DNA of 64,000 nucleotides from Calamus simplicifolius (lineage: Eukaryota; Streptophyta; Magnoliopsida; Arecales; Arecaceae): assembly GCA_900491605.1 (NCBI GenBank), contig UESW01004572.1:447785-511784 (forward strand), read 5' to 3'. A program made the translations under genes and the position numbers. Shown one piece after another: positions 43,801 through 55,000 of this stretch; positions within the stretch are counted from its first letter, which is position 1; every line of letters starts with the position of its first letter. The notes beneath the pieces are model-generated. The model was not told the DNA's origin and made no database searches. It saw nothing but the letters and a program-made list of their open reading frames with translations.

Positions 43801-46613
43801 AAAATCAAATAAAAATTAAAGTTTTATAAATAATTAAAAAAAAAGCGTCCCAAGCAAGTAGTAGGACACCTGGCTAGGTTGGGGATCAAGATCAGATTAG
43901 ATGCGAGGCATCTCATTCTGTGAAAAAACTAGGATGCCTTGATTCCATGAGATTTAAAACCTTGGTGAAATTAAGGATTATAAAGTTTCTAAGAGCCATC
44001 ATTTTTTAATAGTTAGGTCGATTATTTATAAGATATGAAAGATTAAATAAACTATTATTCATAGGATTAAAACAGATTGAATAAAATGAAAAAGTATAAG
44101 TGGAATATTATGTAACCGTAGGTTAGCTATCAAGTTGAAGGAAAACTTTATTGGATAGCTATAAGACTAGCTATACTTCATAGTATAAAATGTTGGATGG
44201 CCAGTAAATAATATGTACATGAGATGAGTATAGATTAAATAAGAATATTGATATAAATATGTAGTAATTCAAGAAAAGATAAAATAAGAAATAAAGATAT
44301 TCATAACATAAAGAGTTAGCACTAATTAAGGAGGAATTGAGATAAAGATGACTTAGATTATATGGACATGTACAACAAAGGCTAAGGTATGCACTCAAAA
44401 AAAATGATTTGAAACATGAAGAAGGATATAGGAGTAAAGGTAGAAAACAAAAATCACATGGAAAGAAGTAGCAAGGAAGGACTTTATATCGCTACACCTA
44501 ACAAAAATAATGGTTCTAAAGAAAGCAAAATAGGGGGAAAAGATTCATGTTGCTTATTCAAACTAGTTTCGGGTTAAAGCTTATTCATTGTTGTTATCAT
44601 CAGTGATTCAAGTCTCGATGGGATGAAAGCCATTTCGGCCATCCCATCCCATCTTTTTTAAGTCGTAATACATTATAGCGATAATTTTAAATAGATTTAA
44701 TTTATCACAAAAATATAATTTTTATAATTTAAACATATTTAAAAATTAAATAAAATACTAAAGCTTCATAATTTTTTTAAAGAAAAAAAAAGCATTCTAA
44801 GCAAGTATTGGGACATCTAACCATCGGGGATCGGGATGGGACCAGACATGGGGCATCTTATTCCATAGAAAAATCAAGACGTCTCGGTCCCATGAGATTT
44901 AAAATTTTGGTGGTTGTTGTTGTTACATATAAAGCAAGAAGTGATTACTTCAAAACACTATGTAATTAGAAAGAAAATATCAAATGAAATTAAATTAAAG
45001 CATGAAAAAAGCTAGGATCACACGATTGATTATAAGGAAGAGAGCTTGACTAGAAGTTGGAAATACTTGAACAAATGTTTGTTCACTTAATAAAGACAAA
45101 GACTTAGATCCAATCTGTGTTACTTGGACACTCATATTCACATGGAAGAATCCATGTTAGATATGAATCCATAAGTCCAACTAGTATCGAACTCTTAGAT
45201 AGTTACCAAATATTTTGTTTGCAACTTTTAGAGTACAATGGAAACTAGGACTTTCAAGCAATGAGATTGAACCATCATAGTGACGATGTAGACTTTTAAT
45301 TGTTAGTTCTAGGTCAAGGATGGAGCCATCAAACTAACTTTACAAGATGATAGGTCTCTTGTATCCTTAACTAATTTTAGATTCAATACCTTGACAAAAA
45401 AAAAGATAAAAAAATCTGCTAGTGATTTGTATTATAAAATATCTAAAGTCCATTGAGTATAAATGATTTAGATAACATCATTTTTTTTTCTAAATGCTCT
45501 ATATTCCTTTTTTCTTTGAGTGGGACACTTGGATACATATCTCAATCCAAATCTTGCTTCTATGTCTAACTATGCAATGCAAAACCCAATGAAAAGGAAG
45601 AACAGAACTGACCTCATGAATCATAAGACATTTTTGTTATTGTTGGTAATGTATATCATGGATAAGAATAGAGTCATGGTTAAAAAATCATTAGGACTTT
45701 TCCAAAAAAGCACTTAGCCTCATAATCTTCTAGACAACACAACTATGATTATATGCAACTTCTCTTGCAACAGCTATAAGCATCATCAGACAAGTCAGGT
45801 ATGATTAAAGGTAGGATTTTTTTTTTCCCAACATTACATCTCATAGCTCTTATAACAGTGTTTCTTCTGTTGATTGTACCATGCAACATGCATTTAAGCT
45901 AACAAAAGATTCTGTTAAAGAATGACAAAAAGAAAAAGTAAGCCAGAAGAGGAAATTATTTCATTGAGAAACCAATTGCAGGAGAGTCTTGGGACAGAGT
46001 TTGAGGGAAAACCTGTGTTGCTTCCAACAGAATCTTGATGATATATCTGAGAACAGCAAGCCTGAAACTGCTCCGCAGTTGTTGATTCTCCTTCTGGCCT
46101 CTGACTTTCAAAGTGTGTTGCTTGACTGGCCAACTCATTATCATTCATTTGATCTGTTAACATAAGATGCAACTCCCTGCTGATGATAGGTGATCTAAAA
46201 TGCTGGATCCATGGACTTGCAGAAAGAAGTCGAATTTCGTTCTTAGTGTCAGCCCGAGTCCTAGTCCTTTCATAATTCAGTGTCTCCCAACAGCCCCTAC
46301 GCAGAACCTTGAACTGCAAAGGTAATCGCTATAAACTAAGAAGAAACAGGAAAGTCTTCATGGAAAAGTTGATTGATTTAAAAAGTAGAGACCAGTCTCA
46401 TTGCTACACCTGGCCAGAGGGTAGGCTGTTACAATTTGACCTTGATGGCTTTGTGTGTTTCTGTGCTAGCATTGGCAGCCAACCAAGTAGATCCTTTGAA
46501 CAATATCCACTGCTGTATAATTGGCTAATGAATGATGCTTCCATGGAATTGAGATATAGATTGTGCTTTTCATCATTCCATTCCATGCACATGTAATCTA
46601 CTGCCTGAGGTCC
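34727..46613 (-). CDS. COR27: COR27-like gene, supported exons
   Basis: Four exons join in phase on the minus strand: 46613-46410, 46313-46013, 35141-34978, 34879-34727. Conserved blocks match what I know of the plant COR27/COR28 family: EWNDEKHNLYLNSMEASFIS, then QLY; FKVLRRGCWETLNYER; SASPWIQHFRS; EVSDQNFVDED; a basic RRKRVK stretch. In Arabidopsis, COR27 and COR28 are cold- and light-induced nuclear regulators linking the clock, freezing tolerance and photomorphogenesis. That role is carried over, not shown here. With the candidate exon 1 the protein would be about 290 residues, close to the family. Introns are 96 bp, about 10.9 kb and 98 bp; the long one holds several transposons. The exact last donor and the first exon are uncertain. 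All exons are open. Confidence 0.68.
34978..35141 (-). CDS. COR27: COR27-like exon with SDQNFVDED
   Basis: Acceptor AACAAAG, phase 1, so the split codon after ACA G becomes GGG (Gly). It encodes HNNGLHAEVSDQNFVDEDSE, then a basic cluster SSRRKRVKTEV that may be a nuclear signal. An earlier donor at 34985 (CTG/GTATTT) would give a different phase; the donor at 34977 keeps the frame with the last exon. Confidence 0.62.
35680..36030. repeat. 180-bp tandem duplication
   Basis: TCCCTAATCAATATTTGTTA starts at 35680 and again at 35860, and similarity continues for about 170 bp with a few changes. The unit includes flanking DNA plus the first ~110 bp of the inverted non-autonomous element. The junction lies at a shared GTCCC, suggesting microhomology-driven duplication after that element had inserted. 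Confidence 0.85.
35928..36655 (-). mobile_element. Non-autonomous DNA element, inverted copy, split by RTE
   Basis: The reverse complement matches the elements at 43612 and 44601: it starts GATTCAAGTCTC and ends GATTTAAAACTTTGG. Flanks ACTATCATA and ACTATTATA suggest an 8-9-bp target duplication, as for hAT elements. It is interrupted at 36172-36518 by an RTE-type LINE end. Confidence 0.6.
36172..36518 (+). mobile_element. RTE-type LINE 3' fragment with 20-bp target duplication
   Basis: It encodes the end of an RTE reverse-transcriptase ORF in broken frames: MRENQLR-WFGHIQ, then KGGSKLTWIEIIKKDI and NGAKWRSRVM-like segments. It finishes in TTGAGTTGAG repeats, as RTE elements end in short repeats rather than poly-A. 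AGTGTCAGGATGGTATGACT (36152-36171) and AGTGTCAGGATGATATGACT (36519-36538) flank it as target duplications with one mismatch. Confidence 0.8.
40018..40156. repeat. 45-bp tandem repeat, three units
   Basis: CCCCACTAAA, then ATGAGAT, then CCTCAAGTTTGAT recur three times at about 45-bp spacing. Later units are closer to each other than to the first. Confidence 0.8.
41843..42394 (-). mobile_element. TRIM (miniature LTR retrotransposon)
   Basis: 552 bp with two direct LTRs (41843-42027, 185 bp; 42211-42394, 184 bp) and a 183-bp interior without coding capacity. Both sides carry GATTG (41838-41842 and 42395-42399) as the target duplication. On the minus strand the LTR begins TGTGATGCTC and ends CGTTACA. 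Three bases after the right-hand LTR lies TGGTACCAGAGCC (42193-42207), close to the initiator-Met tRNA PBS TGGTATCAGAGCC. A purine-rich AAGGAGGGTAGAT precedes the other LTR. These are the defining parts of a TRIM, which must borrow proteins from other elements. Confidence 0.9.
42400..43029. other. Intronic DNA, no gene
   Basis: No recognisable domain in either strand's frames. It lies between the TRIM and an RTE relic. Confidence 0.4.
43030..44600 (+). mobile_element. RTE-type LINE relic
   Basis: Remains of an RTE reverse transcriptase, riddled with stops. In order: MKAIFLLKRLIEKFREKR and SYDRVSNKIG near 43105-43225 (RT domains); LHQRSSLSF near 43350; SRTKMEYMECNLL near 43540; and, after an inserted element, KLYWIAIRLAILHSIKCW near 44140 and RKDKIRNKDIH near 44270. 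A WFGHVQRR-like stretch follows near 44345. The 3' end, GGGTTAAAGCTTATTCATTG, then TTGTTA, fits the short-repeat tail. It cannot encode protein. Confidence 0.75.
43612..43966 (+). mobile_element. Non-autonomous DNA element copy inside RTE relic
   Basis: About 355 bp, starting ATTCAAGTCTTCATGGGATG and ending GAGATTTAAAACCTTGGT, inserted between the RT and connection parts of the RTE. Flanks GAAAATCA and GAAATTAA hint at an 8-bp target duplication. It matches 44601-44914 directly and 35928-36655 in inverse. Confidence 0.65.
44601..44914 (+). mobile_element. Non-autonomous DNA element, third copy
   Basis: About 310 bp, GATTCAAGTCTCGATGGGAT to GAGATTTAAAATTTTGGT. It is located at the 3' end of the RTE relic and shares the AT-rich core and the CCCATCCCAT block with the other two copies. 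No coding capacity. Confidence 0.65.
46013..46313 (-). CDS. COR27: COR27-like exon with FKVLRRGCW and ASPWIQHF
   Basis: 301 bp, from acceptor TTTGCAG to donor ACAG/GTTTTC, phase 0 to phase 1. It carries FKVLRRGCWETLNYER, then LLSASPWIQHFRS, and a hydrophilic tail rich in Gln, Ser and Glu. It is followed by the very long intron. Confidence 0.7.
46410..46613 (-). CDS. COR27: COR27-like exon with the EWNDEKHNLYL motif
   Basis: 68 codons between acceptor GCGTTAG and donor CAG/GTGTAG, both in phase 0. It encodes MEWNDEKHNLYLNSMEASFI, then SQLYSSGYCSKDLLGWLPML, and ends PSGQ. The next exon starts FKVLRRGCW, reconstituting the family's GQFKVLR-GCW block across the splice. Confidence 0.7.
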
Positions 46614-49200
46614 CTAACGCAAAGACTCCTTTATGAAGCCATAGTTTTCTTGAATAATAGATGTTCATTTTAACAAGGACGGAAAACAAGTATATTTATC
46701 TACAAAATTTTGGTGACTTTCAGGGAGTAATCATATTTGTTAGATGTAGAAGAATAGGAAGAATCTAGTACATATCATGAAGAACACTTAGCAAACTTAC
46801 CAGAAAATTATGTAGACATGCATATTATGGTTAAGAGAGACATGCATCATTGTTAGATCCATTTAGGTCAAATGAAACAAAAGAAATTATGGCAGGAAAC
46901 ATAATAATGCTTAATAAACTTACTAAAATAATGACACGCTTTGTCAGATATTATTAGGTGCTACTTGAATTCTCTTTCATCAATAAATGAATGAAAAACA
47001 TCTAAAATATATTTTCATATGAAGTTTCATAAGGAAATGGAAAATAAACATTACAACATTAAGAAATTGGCAATAAAAGAATGAGTTATATGGCCCAAAC
47101 ACAAACACCCATGTAGTCTTTGTTCATGAATAAGAAAACTAATGGACAAAAGTTACTTAGATGATCAGGAAAATGAAACTGCACTTGTTCATCAAAGTTT
47201 TTACTCTACTCAATCATGGAAAATCTGAACAATGTCCCCTTTAATCATGCATAAACTTTGACCTTGCCAAAGGTATTATCTAGAGTCAAGAAAAGAAAAT
47301 AGAAAGAAGAAGAACTCAAAGATGGGGCACGATGTGTAAATAATTATATAACTAAAATTTTCTAACCGCAAAGTATGTCCTTCCTCGCAACTAATCTTTA
47401 TCCATGTATGGAGAGAAATCTTCTAAAATGGAGAATAGCTAAAAGGAAATCAAAATGAGATAGAAATATATCCATAGAAAGAGTTCACAAGTTCCCCCTA
47501 GGATGAGCAATAAAATAAAAATCCCATCTATATGATGTTCATTTAATAAATCAAATTATGATTCAAACCTATTTTGAGAATTTTGTAAGACTCATTTTTG
47601 ACAAATTGTGGAAACTAAGGTTTAAGTACATAGAACCTGTGAGCACCTCTCCAAAATTTATAAATATAACTAGAGAAATGTCAGCACTTTCAACATGAAG
47701 TTCCAAGTCAATTGGCTACAATTGTCCTTAACAGTCAACTAGAGTCTCTCAACCATTAGCCCATGGTCCATAATCAATGCAAGGCAGAGAAGGAACAATA
47801 TGAAATAGGAAAAGAGGAGACACTTGTTTGGCTCCAGCCTGGCCTGACCCATGTGTATATCCTTGGGTCTGTGCATACACATGGCACGGCTGATCTAGCT
47901 GTGCTCCAAGAGTGCAGAAATTAAGGCCGGTTGGGGTGTCCCAAATTGCAGCTAAGAGGAGAGAGGGGAGAAAGGACTATTAACAAGAATCCCCTGTACC
48001 ATCAAGCTGATGTGGACTACACAAAAAAAAAAAATCTTTTGAGTTTTGAAGCCTTCCAACTTCCACATGATCTGGTGCATGCTTCAAACACAACACTGGG
48101 AATAATAATGAAACAAAATTGGAAGACTCCTAGAAAGTCAAAAAAAAAAAAAAAAAATCAAAACCAAAGATAAATCCAATAATAAAATTAAAACACCCAT
48201 CATTTTATTTGAACAAGAGAAGCTGATCTGCATCAAATCACCAAATCCTGGCTCTCGCAATCTTCCCTCCTGTTTCTAGGCCAAGAAGCATTCATGTTAA
48301 AGGAAAACAGCTCATGCCTCCTTTTATTTTGCCATGTAAAATTACCAAAACTCATGGCAAACAACAAGAACCACGCAAATATTTCTCATTTGGCATGACT
48401 TTTAGATATATTGATGGATGGGCATTAGCTTACAATGCTATGCAATTTTTCTGATATGTATTCTATTTTATGTAATTATTTTAGTTTTAGAAAAATTAAT
48501 TATTAAAAATAAAAAGAAGTTTTGACAAAAATGATAATTGGTTTGCAGTATGAATTTGCACATGCTACCGTAGCCATGCTGAATTGCATTGATTTTGGGC
48601 ATGTTTGAGAGTAGTCGAATCTACAGAATGAATTCACATAATCTTAAAATTGACCTCATCAAAACACGTATTCAAATTAGGAAAATATATGTATGCATAA
48701 TAGGTGTATTTATAAGATCCCATAATAAATTTTAACTTTTGAAAATTACAAGTTAAATTATTTTTTGAATGAAAAAATTACAATAGTGAAAATTCAAATT
48801 TAAATTAAAAAAGTTAGAGCAATTGTAGACAATTAAAAATTTTCTAAATAGCATATATTTCACATAACTACATGCATTACCATTATTGTTTCATAATTTT
48901 TGATTAAATGATGCATTAGATACATATAGAAAATTATTAATTTCATATTTTTAAATAATTATACCTAGACATGGGATCACTTTTTTAAAATATTAATAAA
49001 TAAAATATATTTTATTTCAAATAAAGTCAAAATAAAGTACCAAGTATTTAATTTTAATAAAATTAAATAAAAACAAAAAGCACCTAGAAAGTTTGAGGTT
49101 GAACTTAAATTCATTAATATTATCAAGATGGTAGTCTTTAAGAGATAAAATAACAATTGTAATATATCTATCATTCATTTCCATAGGATTTATGTGTAGA
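46614..49200. other. Upstream region of the COR27-like gene
   Basis: No other gene is supported. The candidate first exon (48242-48295) lies here. Many A-runs (for example 48021-48032 and 48141-48157). If expression is cold or light regulated, the promoter lies here or just beyond 48300. I did not identify a convincing CRT/DRE core. Confidence 0.35.
48242..48295 (-). CDS. Candidate first exon of the COR27-like gene
   Basis: ATG at 48295-48293, then 18 codons (MNASWPRNRREDCESQDL) to a donor GTGATT. It joins in phase with the exon at 46613 (acceptor GCGTTAG), giving an intron of about 1.6 kb. An AAAATAAAAGG stretch lies upstream. Support is only frame compatibility and position, so a different first exon, or a start at an internal Met of exon 2, is possible. 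Confidence 0.25.
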
Positions 49201-50519
49201 CACCCCTAAGCAACTCCTTCAAAGACTCCATCACTCAAGTGATCATTTCATACAATGGTTCTCGAATCGGACTCACCCATTTTAATTTAGATGAAACCCA
49301 AATCCATGCTAATTCCACTCCACCATCTCTTAATTATTAATCCTAGCTAATGATTAGAACCCAAGTGCATGATGCTTCACTTGAATAATAAGAGCACTCA
49401 ATTTATGATTAGATCATAAATATATTATTCATTATAGAATCAATGGTACTTATGGAGAAAGATATAATTAAAGAGGCTAATGAAAAATACCTAGCTTTAA
49501 TTATGAATCGTTTATAGAAGATTGATTTATATGTAATGACTATATCAATGGGCAATTCAAATCCTTTGAATATAATTAATTTTATAATTTTGAGAGTGTA
49601 GTTCCAAATTTTTAGTGAAGTAATTTAAAATTAATAATTTTAATATTTTAATTAAGGTGTTAATTAAATGTTAAAATTATTGGAGCTTAAAATTATAAAT
49701 GTCCATAGTTCCTCTGAATGGCTCCATTAAATTATGTAAACTTTATGATATGTTGGATTAAGTTATTAATTTAGAATTAAGAATTCTCAATTAATTTTAC
49801 ACAGAAATTAATTGGATTAATTTTTATTTTAAATAATATGATTATTTAAAATAAATTTAAAATTATTTTAAATTAAAAAATATACAGTATGCTAAGGAAC
49901 ATATCGTAGGCATGTTTCGGTTCATGTGAAAGTTATTTTGTTGTTGAAGAAATATATGGGATCGTGGGAGAGCTTTTCTTTCTTCCGTATCATCCCACGA
50001 TAAAGATATCAAAAGAAACCAACAATGGGTTGTTGGATAGACATATGGGATTGTGAAAAAGATTTTCTTTCTCCCACATTACCCTACGGTAAAGTAATCT
50101 TCAAGAGTTGAATGTTATCTTAATTTTTAATTAATTAATTAATTAATTAAAAAGGGGTGGTAGTTATTATTCTCGTAGAATATAAGATTCATTAGAAAAA
50201 AATAATGTAGCCACAGAGAGTTTCTCCTTCATCCTTACTTTGTCTCATGTGTTGAGAATACAAAATGACTAATAAATTCAGTTGTGTGATCTCAACCTCA
50301 ATCAGAAACGCCACTCGTTCGTGTTCATCATAATTTGGAGAATGTTTGAAAAGATCCGTGGTGATCGAAAGGATTTGGTGATTCCAAGATGGTATTGGTG
50401 GAGTTCAAGATATTCGACGAATGATCAATTTCTTAATCTTTTTATTATTTTTATTATTAAATTAATATAAAATAAATTGCTAAATAAAAAATTTTAAGAT
50501 ATGTGATTTGATCCTTATC
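49201..50519. other. Probable LTR-derived non-coding DNA
   Basis: AT-rich, stop-rich sequence resembling LTR and leader DNA. It includes two related stretches (ATGGGATCGTGGGAGAGCTT near 49958, ATGGGATTGTGAAAAAGATT near 50045) and a TTAATTAATTAATTAATTAA run near 50131. The frame at 50282-50470 is fortuitous. Family not assigned. Confidence 0.3.
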
Positions 50520-51610
50520 TTGCTTCCGCAAATATCTCAAAATTGGTTTGAGATAACCAGTAGTATATTCATTATCAGGAGCCAAGCATAGTCTATACAA
50601 ACCATTAGACAACAAATTTTTCAACAACTTGAGAGCTCAAAATTAAATCAATCTTTCCCTTTTCTATACTAAAATCATATCCAAGTTTATTCAGAACAAA
50701 AACTGAAATTAAATTTGAAGGTGGTACATAAAGGTATTCTCTAAAAAGACTTGAAAACCTCTAAAATAAATTGAAAATCAGACTCTAGATTTAAACTAAT
50801 AGAACCTATGAACTCATCTTTAACTTTTGCATCATTTCCAACTTTAAGCTTGACTTCTCAATCACTTGGTTTCCATTTGTTTTTGAACCCCTACAAGGTA
50901 ATAGCAACATTAACAGTTAATTCACCATCAAGCCACCATGAGTACAATGGGGTATTAACAAAATTGGATTCTAAACAAACATAAGCTAAAGGATTACCTT
51001 CTTACTTATTCTTCTTTTCTAACCAAGACTTGAAGCTAGTATATTTACTTTTCTTATGTCCTCTTTTCTTACAGAAGAAACACTAAAAATCTTTCTTAAT
51101 GGCAACCTCAGAACCTCCTACACCTAAGGTTTGACCTTGGCCATGTCTTTTCTTACCCCAATCCTTCTTAGAAATACCATGCTTAGACTTCTTAGGGTTT
51201 TCAAATCCGTATCTTGGTTGGGTTTAGTATAGGACACATATAAGACTATTATTCCTTTCCTTTTTAAGCTTTTTATCTTAGAGGCACATTTAGTTATAAG
51301 GTCATTCACACTCCAAGTCTCATCTAAGGTATTATAAGCATTTTTAATCTAAATAAACTCAACAGGTAGGGAATTAAGAATATGATGAATTATAAATTTT
51401 TTGGAAGGATAATGTCATCAGCTTTCATTTGATTTGAATATATATCATTTTTATAATAAAGTAAGTCATATCTTATACATGTTAACTCACTCATCAGGTG
51501 TTCTACTTCAAATTTGTTGGATATATGATATCTTTGTCCTATGGCAGTTAAAAAAGTTTTTGCATTATTGGTATCTGATACTCCACTCATAAGTATTGAG
51601 ATTTTGTTTA
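50520..51610 (-). pseudogene. Copia element C, gag-protease part
   Basis: Third copia element, on the minus strand. Read leftwards: gag middle (SDTNNAKTFLTAIGQRYHIS near 51570, HLMSELTCIRYDLLYYKND), gag C-terminal NDLITKCASKIKSLKR, zinc-knuckle remains CFFCKKRGHKKSK near 51070, and the protease start YSWWLDG near 50930. The protease Asp is followed by Gly-Glu rather than the usual Ser-Gly-Ala. Then come KVGNDAKVKDEFIGSISLNL and NLISVFVLNKLGYDFS. Several stops. The gag N-terminus is missing here and lies at 62653-62880, because element A inserted between. Confidence 0.75.
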
Positions 51611-51615
51611 AATAA

Positions 51616-52077
51616 ACTAAGCGGTGCTTAGGGAATAGTTGCAAACTCTCTGCAGCGATTCTTGCCTCAGAAGCCGAAGGTGCTGATGCTTTGATTCAAA
51701 ATTTTTTGCCATTTCAAAATTTTTTGCCTCGGATGTGTTGTGAAGCAACGCAACTCTCCGGGAATCGACGCATTCCAGGTATGCTGCGGCTTTCAACCTC
51801 TATAAATACCACACAAATCAAACTAGAAAAATCTCAGTTCTTGTCTACAATCGAGTTTTCATTAGTGCTTTGGTGCAAACTCGATCCAAGCTTGTCGTAT
51901 CCTATGGCGTATTTGCTATTCACCCACAGAGCATTCGAGACGGTGCAAATAATGCTTAAGAAAGCGTTACCGTGCATTGATTCAAGCCTATCCTTATCTT
52001 CATCTCTCTTGGTCCTTATCTTAAATCATTATCTCTATCTCTTCATCCTTACTTCCCTTTATTCAAATTTTGCAACA
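51616..52077 (+). repeat. 5' LTR of copia element A
   Basis: ACTAAGCGGTGCTTAGGG to TTTTGCAACA. It contains TATAAATA at 51801-51808 and a transcribed leader. The long frame running from the LTR into gag is fortuitous before the gag ATG at 52095. Confidence 0.85.
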
Positions 52078-52094
52078 ATCTTAAGCGTTATTTC

Positions 52095-55000
52095 AATGGA
52101 GACCGAGACTTCTATCGCCACCATCAAGTTGATGAACCAAAATCTTGTCAGACTCAATCATTTTGAGGGCACTAATTTCATCTGTTGGCAAGATAAGTTA
52201 AAGTTTCTTTTCACTGCATTAAAGATCTTCTACATCCTTGATTCAGACTTGGTGCCCATACCGGAGCCAATTGATAACGACTCTGATGAAGTCAAGGCAG
52301 AGTGCAAGAAGCGAAGGGAGAACGAATTCATATGCCGCGGGCATATCCTCAATGCTCTATCCGACCAATTGTATGACCTATACACTAACACACAATTGGA
52401 AAAAGAGATATGGAATGCATTGGAATACAAGTACAAGGTCGAGAAGGAAGGTACGAAGAAATTTTTTATCTCTAAATATTTTAATTTTAAGATGTGTGAT
52501 AAGAAGTCAATTCTGGCACAAGTACATGAATTGCAAGTGATTGTCAACAAAATCAAAGCAGTAAAATCGATATTCCCGAGTCTTTTCAAGTTGGTGCGAT
52601 AATCGCAAAATTACCACTGTCTTGAAAGGGCTATAGGAAAAAACTTCTCCACAACACTGATGATTTTTTCTTGGAGCAAATTCAGAAATACCTTCGAATC
52701 GAGGAGGAATCGAGGATGAGGAAGAAGTTGGAGAATGTCAACGTTGAATCGGGGTTTTCAAAGGCCAATGCTGTTAGCAAGCCTAAGAAGGATAAAAAGG
52801 ATGGCAAAGCAAACTATCTTGGTTCCAAAAAGAATCAAGAAAAGTTCAAGAAAAAGAAGCCCAAGGGAAGTTGTGTATGGCAAACCGAGCATTTTGCTCG
52901 TGACTGCAAACACCACAAGGGCCAAATCAAGGAAGCAAATGCCACCAACGTTGATAATGATGAAATCATCGCCGTCATGAGCGAAGTCATAACAGTCCAT
53001 GGAAAGGTCCCCGGATGGTGGTACAATACCTATGCCACCATCCATATTTCCTATGATAAGTCTATGTTCAAGACTTATGTGGATGTCACCGATGGACAAG
53101 AAATACAAATGGGCAATGAAGGCTGGTCTAAGGTGTATGGCAAAGGAAACGTAGAACTCAAATTTACTTATGGCAAGAAAATTACTTCAGCAAATGTGTT
53201 GCATGTGCCAGATATGAATAGGAACCTTGTTAGTGGGGATCTTTTGAGGAAACCAAGATAAAATCTATTTTTGAGTCGGGCAAACTTATCTTAACCCGTA
53301 ATGGTATATTTATTGGCAAGGGCTATTCTAGTGATGGAATGGTCAGATTATGTATCATTGATAATGCTATTAATAAAGATGGTGCTTCCGCTTATATGCT
53401 TGACTTAATTACATTATGGCATGGAAGACTAGCACATATTGGAATTAGTACTATGAAAAGGCTTGTTAAATGTGGTTTGATCTCTTACAAAATTGATGAG
53501 TTCAATAAATGATGCATTAAATCAAAGATGGCTAAGAAATCATTTCATAGCATTGAGAGAAATTCCAACTTATTAGAACTTGTACATTCTGATATATGAA
53601 TTTAATGGCATGTTAACTAGAGTGGGAATAGGTATTTCATTACCTTTATTGATGATTGCTCTAGATTCACATATGTTTATTTATTAAAGCATAAAGATGA
53701 TGCTTTCCATTCTTTTAGAATATATAAAGCGGAGGTAGAAATATTAAAATCCTTAGAAGTGATAGGGATGTAGAATATTTTCCTAATAATTTTAATGCAT
53801 TTTGTGAAGAAAATGGCATTATACACCAATGCTCTGCACCACGTACACCACAATAAAATGGTTTGGCAGAACATAAGAATAGAACATTACAAGAGATGAT
53901 TAATGCTATGTTAATGCATTCTGAATTGCCATTTAATTTATGGAGTGAAACTTTATTCGCTACTTGTCATATTTTAAATAGAATTCCTTTAAAGAAAACT
54001 CAGACATCTCCATATGAGATATGGAAAGGAAGAAAGCCCAATATTAGATATTTTAAAGTATGGGGGTGTCTTGCCTACTACAAGAACCTAGACCCCAAAA
54101 GAACCAAATTGGGTACTAGAAGGATGAGAAGTGTTTTTGTTGGTTATGCCACAAATAGCAAAGCTTATAGACTCTTGGATCTAGAATCTAATGTGATAGT
54201 GGAATATAGAGATGTGGAGTTTCTTGGAAATTTAAAGAGTAGTAATTCTCAAGCTCCTACAAATTTAAAAAAATAATTTTCATGAGGAGAGATCTTCAAA
54301 GGTTGTTGAAGAACAACCGGAGCTTCGAAAAGTAAGAGAATTCGAAAGGCTAAGGATTTAGGACCCGATGAAATAGACTCTCAACTTATTTCCTTTATTT
54401 GGTTGAAGAAGTAGAGAGAATTTTAACCGTAGGGTATCTATTATTCTTCAAGTGGAAGATGATCATAAAACCTTTAAGGAAGCTATGGCTTCAAGAGATT
54501 CAGCTTTTTGGAAAGAAGCTATACAAGATGAAATGGATTCCATTATAGCTAACCACACTTGGAAAATTGTCGATCTATCAAATGGGTCTAAATCATTGGT
54601 TGTAAGTGGGTGTTTAGAAGCAAGTACCATAGTGATGGTACTCTTAATACCTATAAGGCTAGATTAGTAGCTAAAGAGTTTCGACAAAAAGAAGGAATAC
54701 TATTTTGACACATATGCACCAGTAGCAATAATAACAACAACCAGAGTGTTGTTTGCGTTGGCTTCATTGTATAACTTATGTTCATCAAATGGATGTCAAA
54801 ACAGCATTCCTGAATGGAGATCTCGATGAGGAGATCTACATGGAACAACCAGAAGGTTTTATTTTACCGAAAATGAATATAAAGTATGCAAGCTTGTTAA
54901 ATCATTATAGACTAAAACAAGCTCCAAAGAAATGGCACAAAAAGTTTGACACATTCATACTTTCTAATGAATTTGTTCACAATATTTCTGATAAGTGCTT

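Larger units (their letters stand above)
35142..46012 (-). other. ~10.9-kb intron of the COR27-like gene
   Basis: Between donor GTTTTC (46012) and acceptor AACAAAG (35142). It contains, from left to right: a 180-bp tandem duplication, an inverted copy of a short non-autonomous element split by an RTE fragment, a 45-bp x 3 repeat, a TRIM, a larger RTE relic with one element copy inside it and another just after it. 36656-41837 otherwise shows no recognisable gene. Short frames there (38492-38794 minus, 39812-39997 plus) have no family match. Confidence 0.55.

Noticed and set aside
50282..50470. 62-codon frame upstream of copia element C
   Set aside because: AT-rich, no domain, lies in probable LTR sequence.
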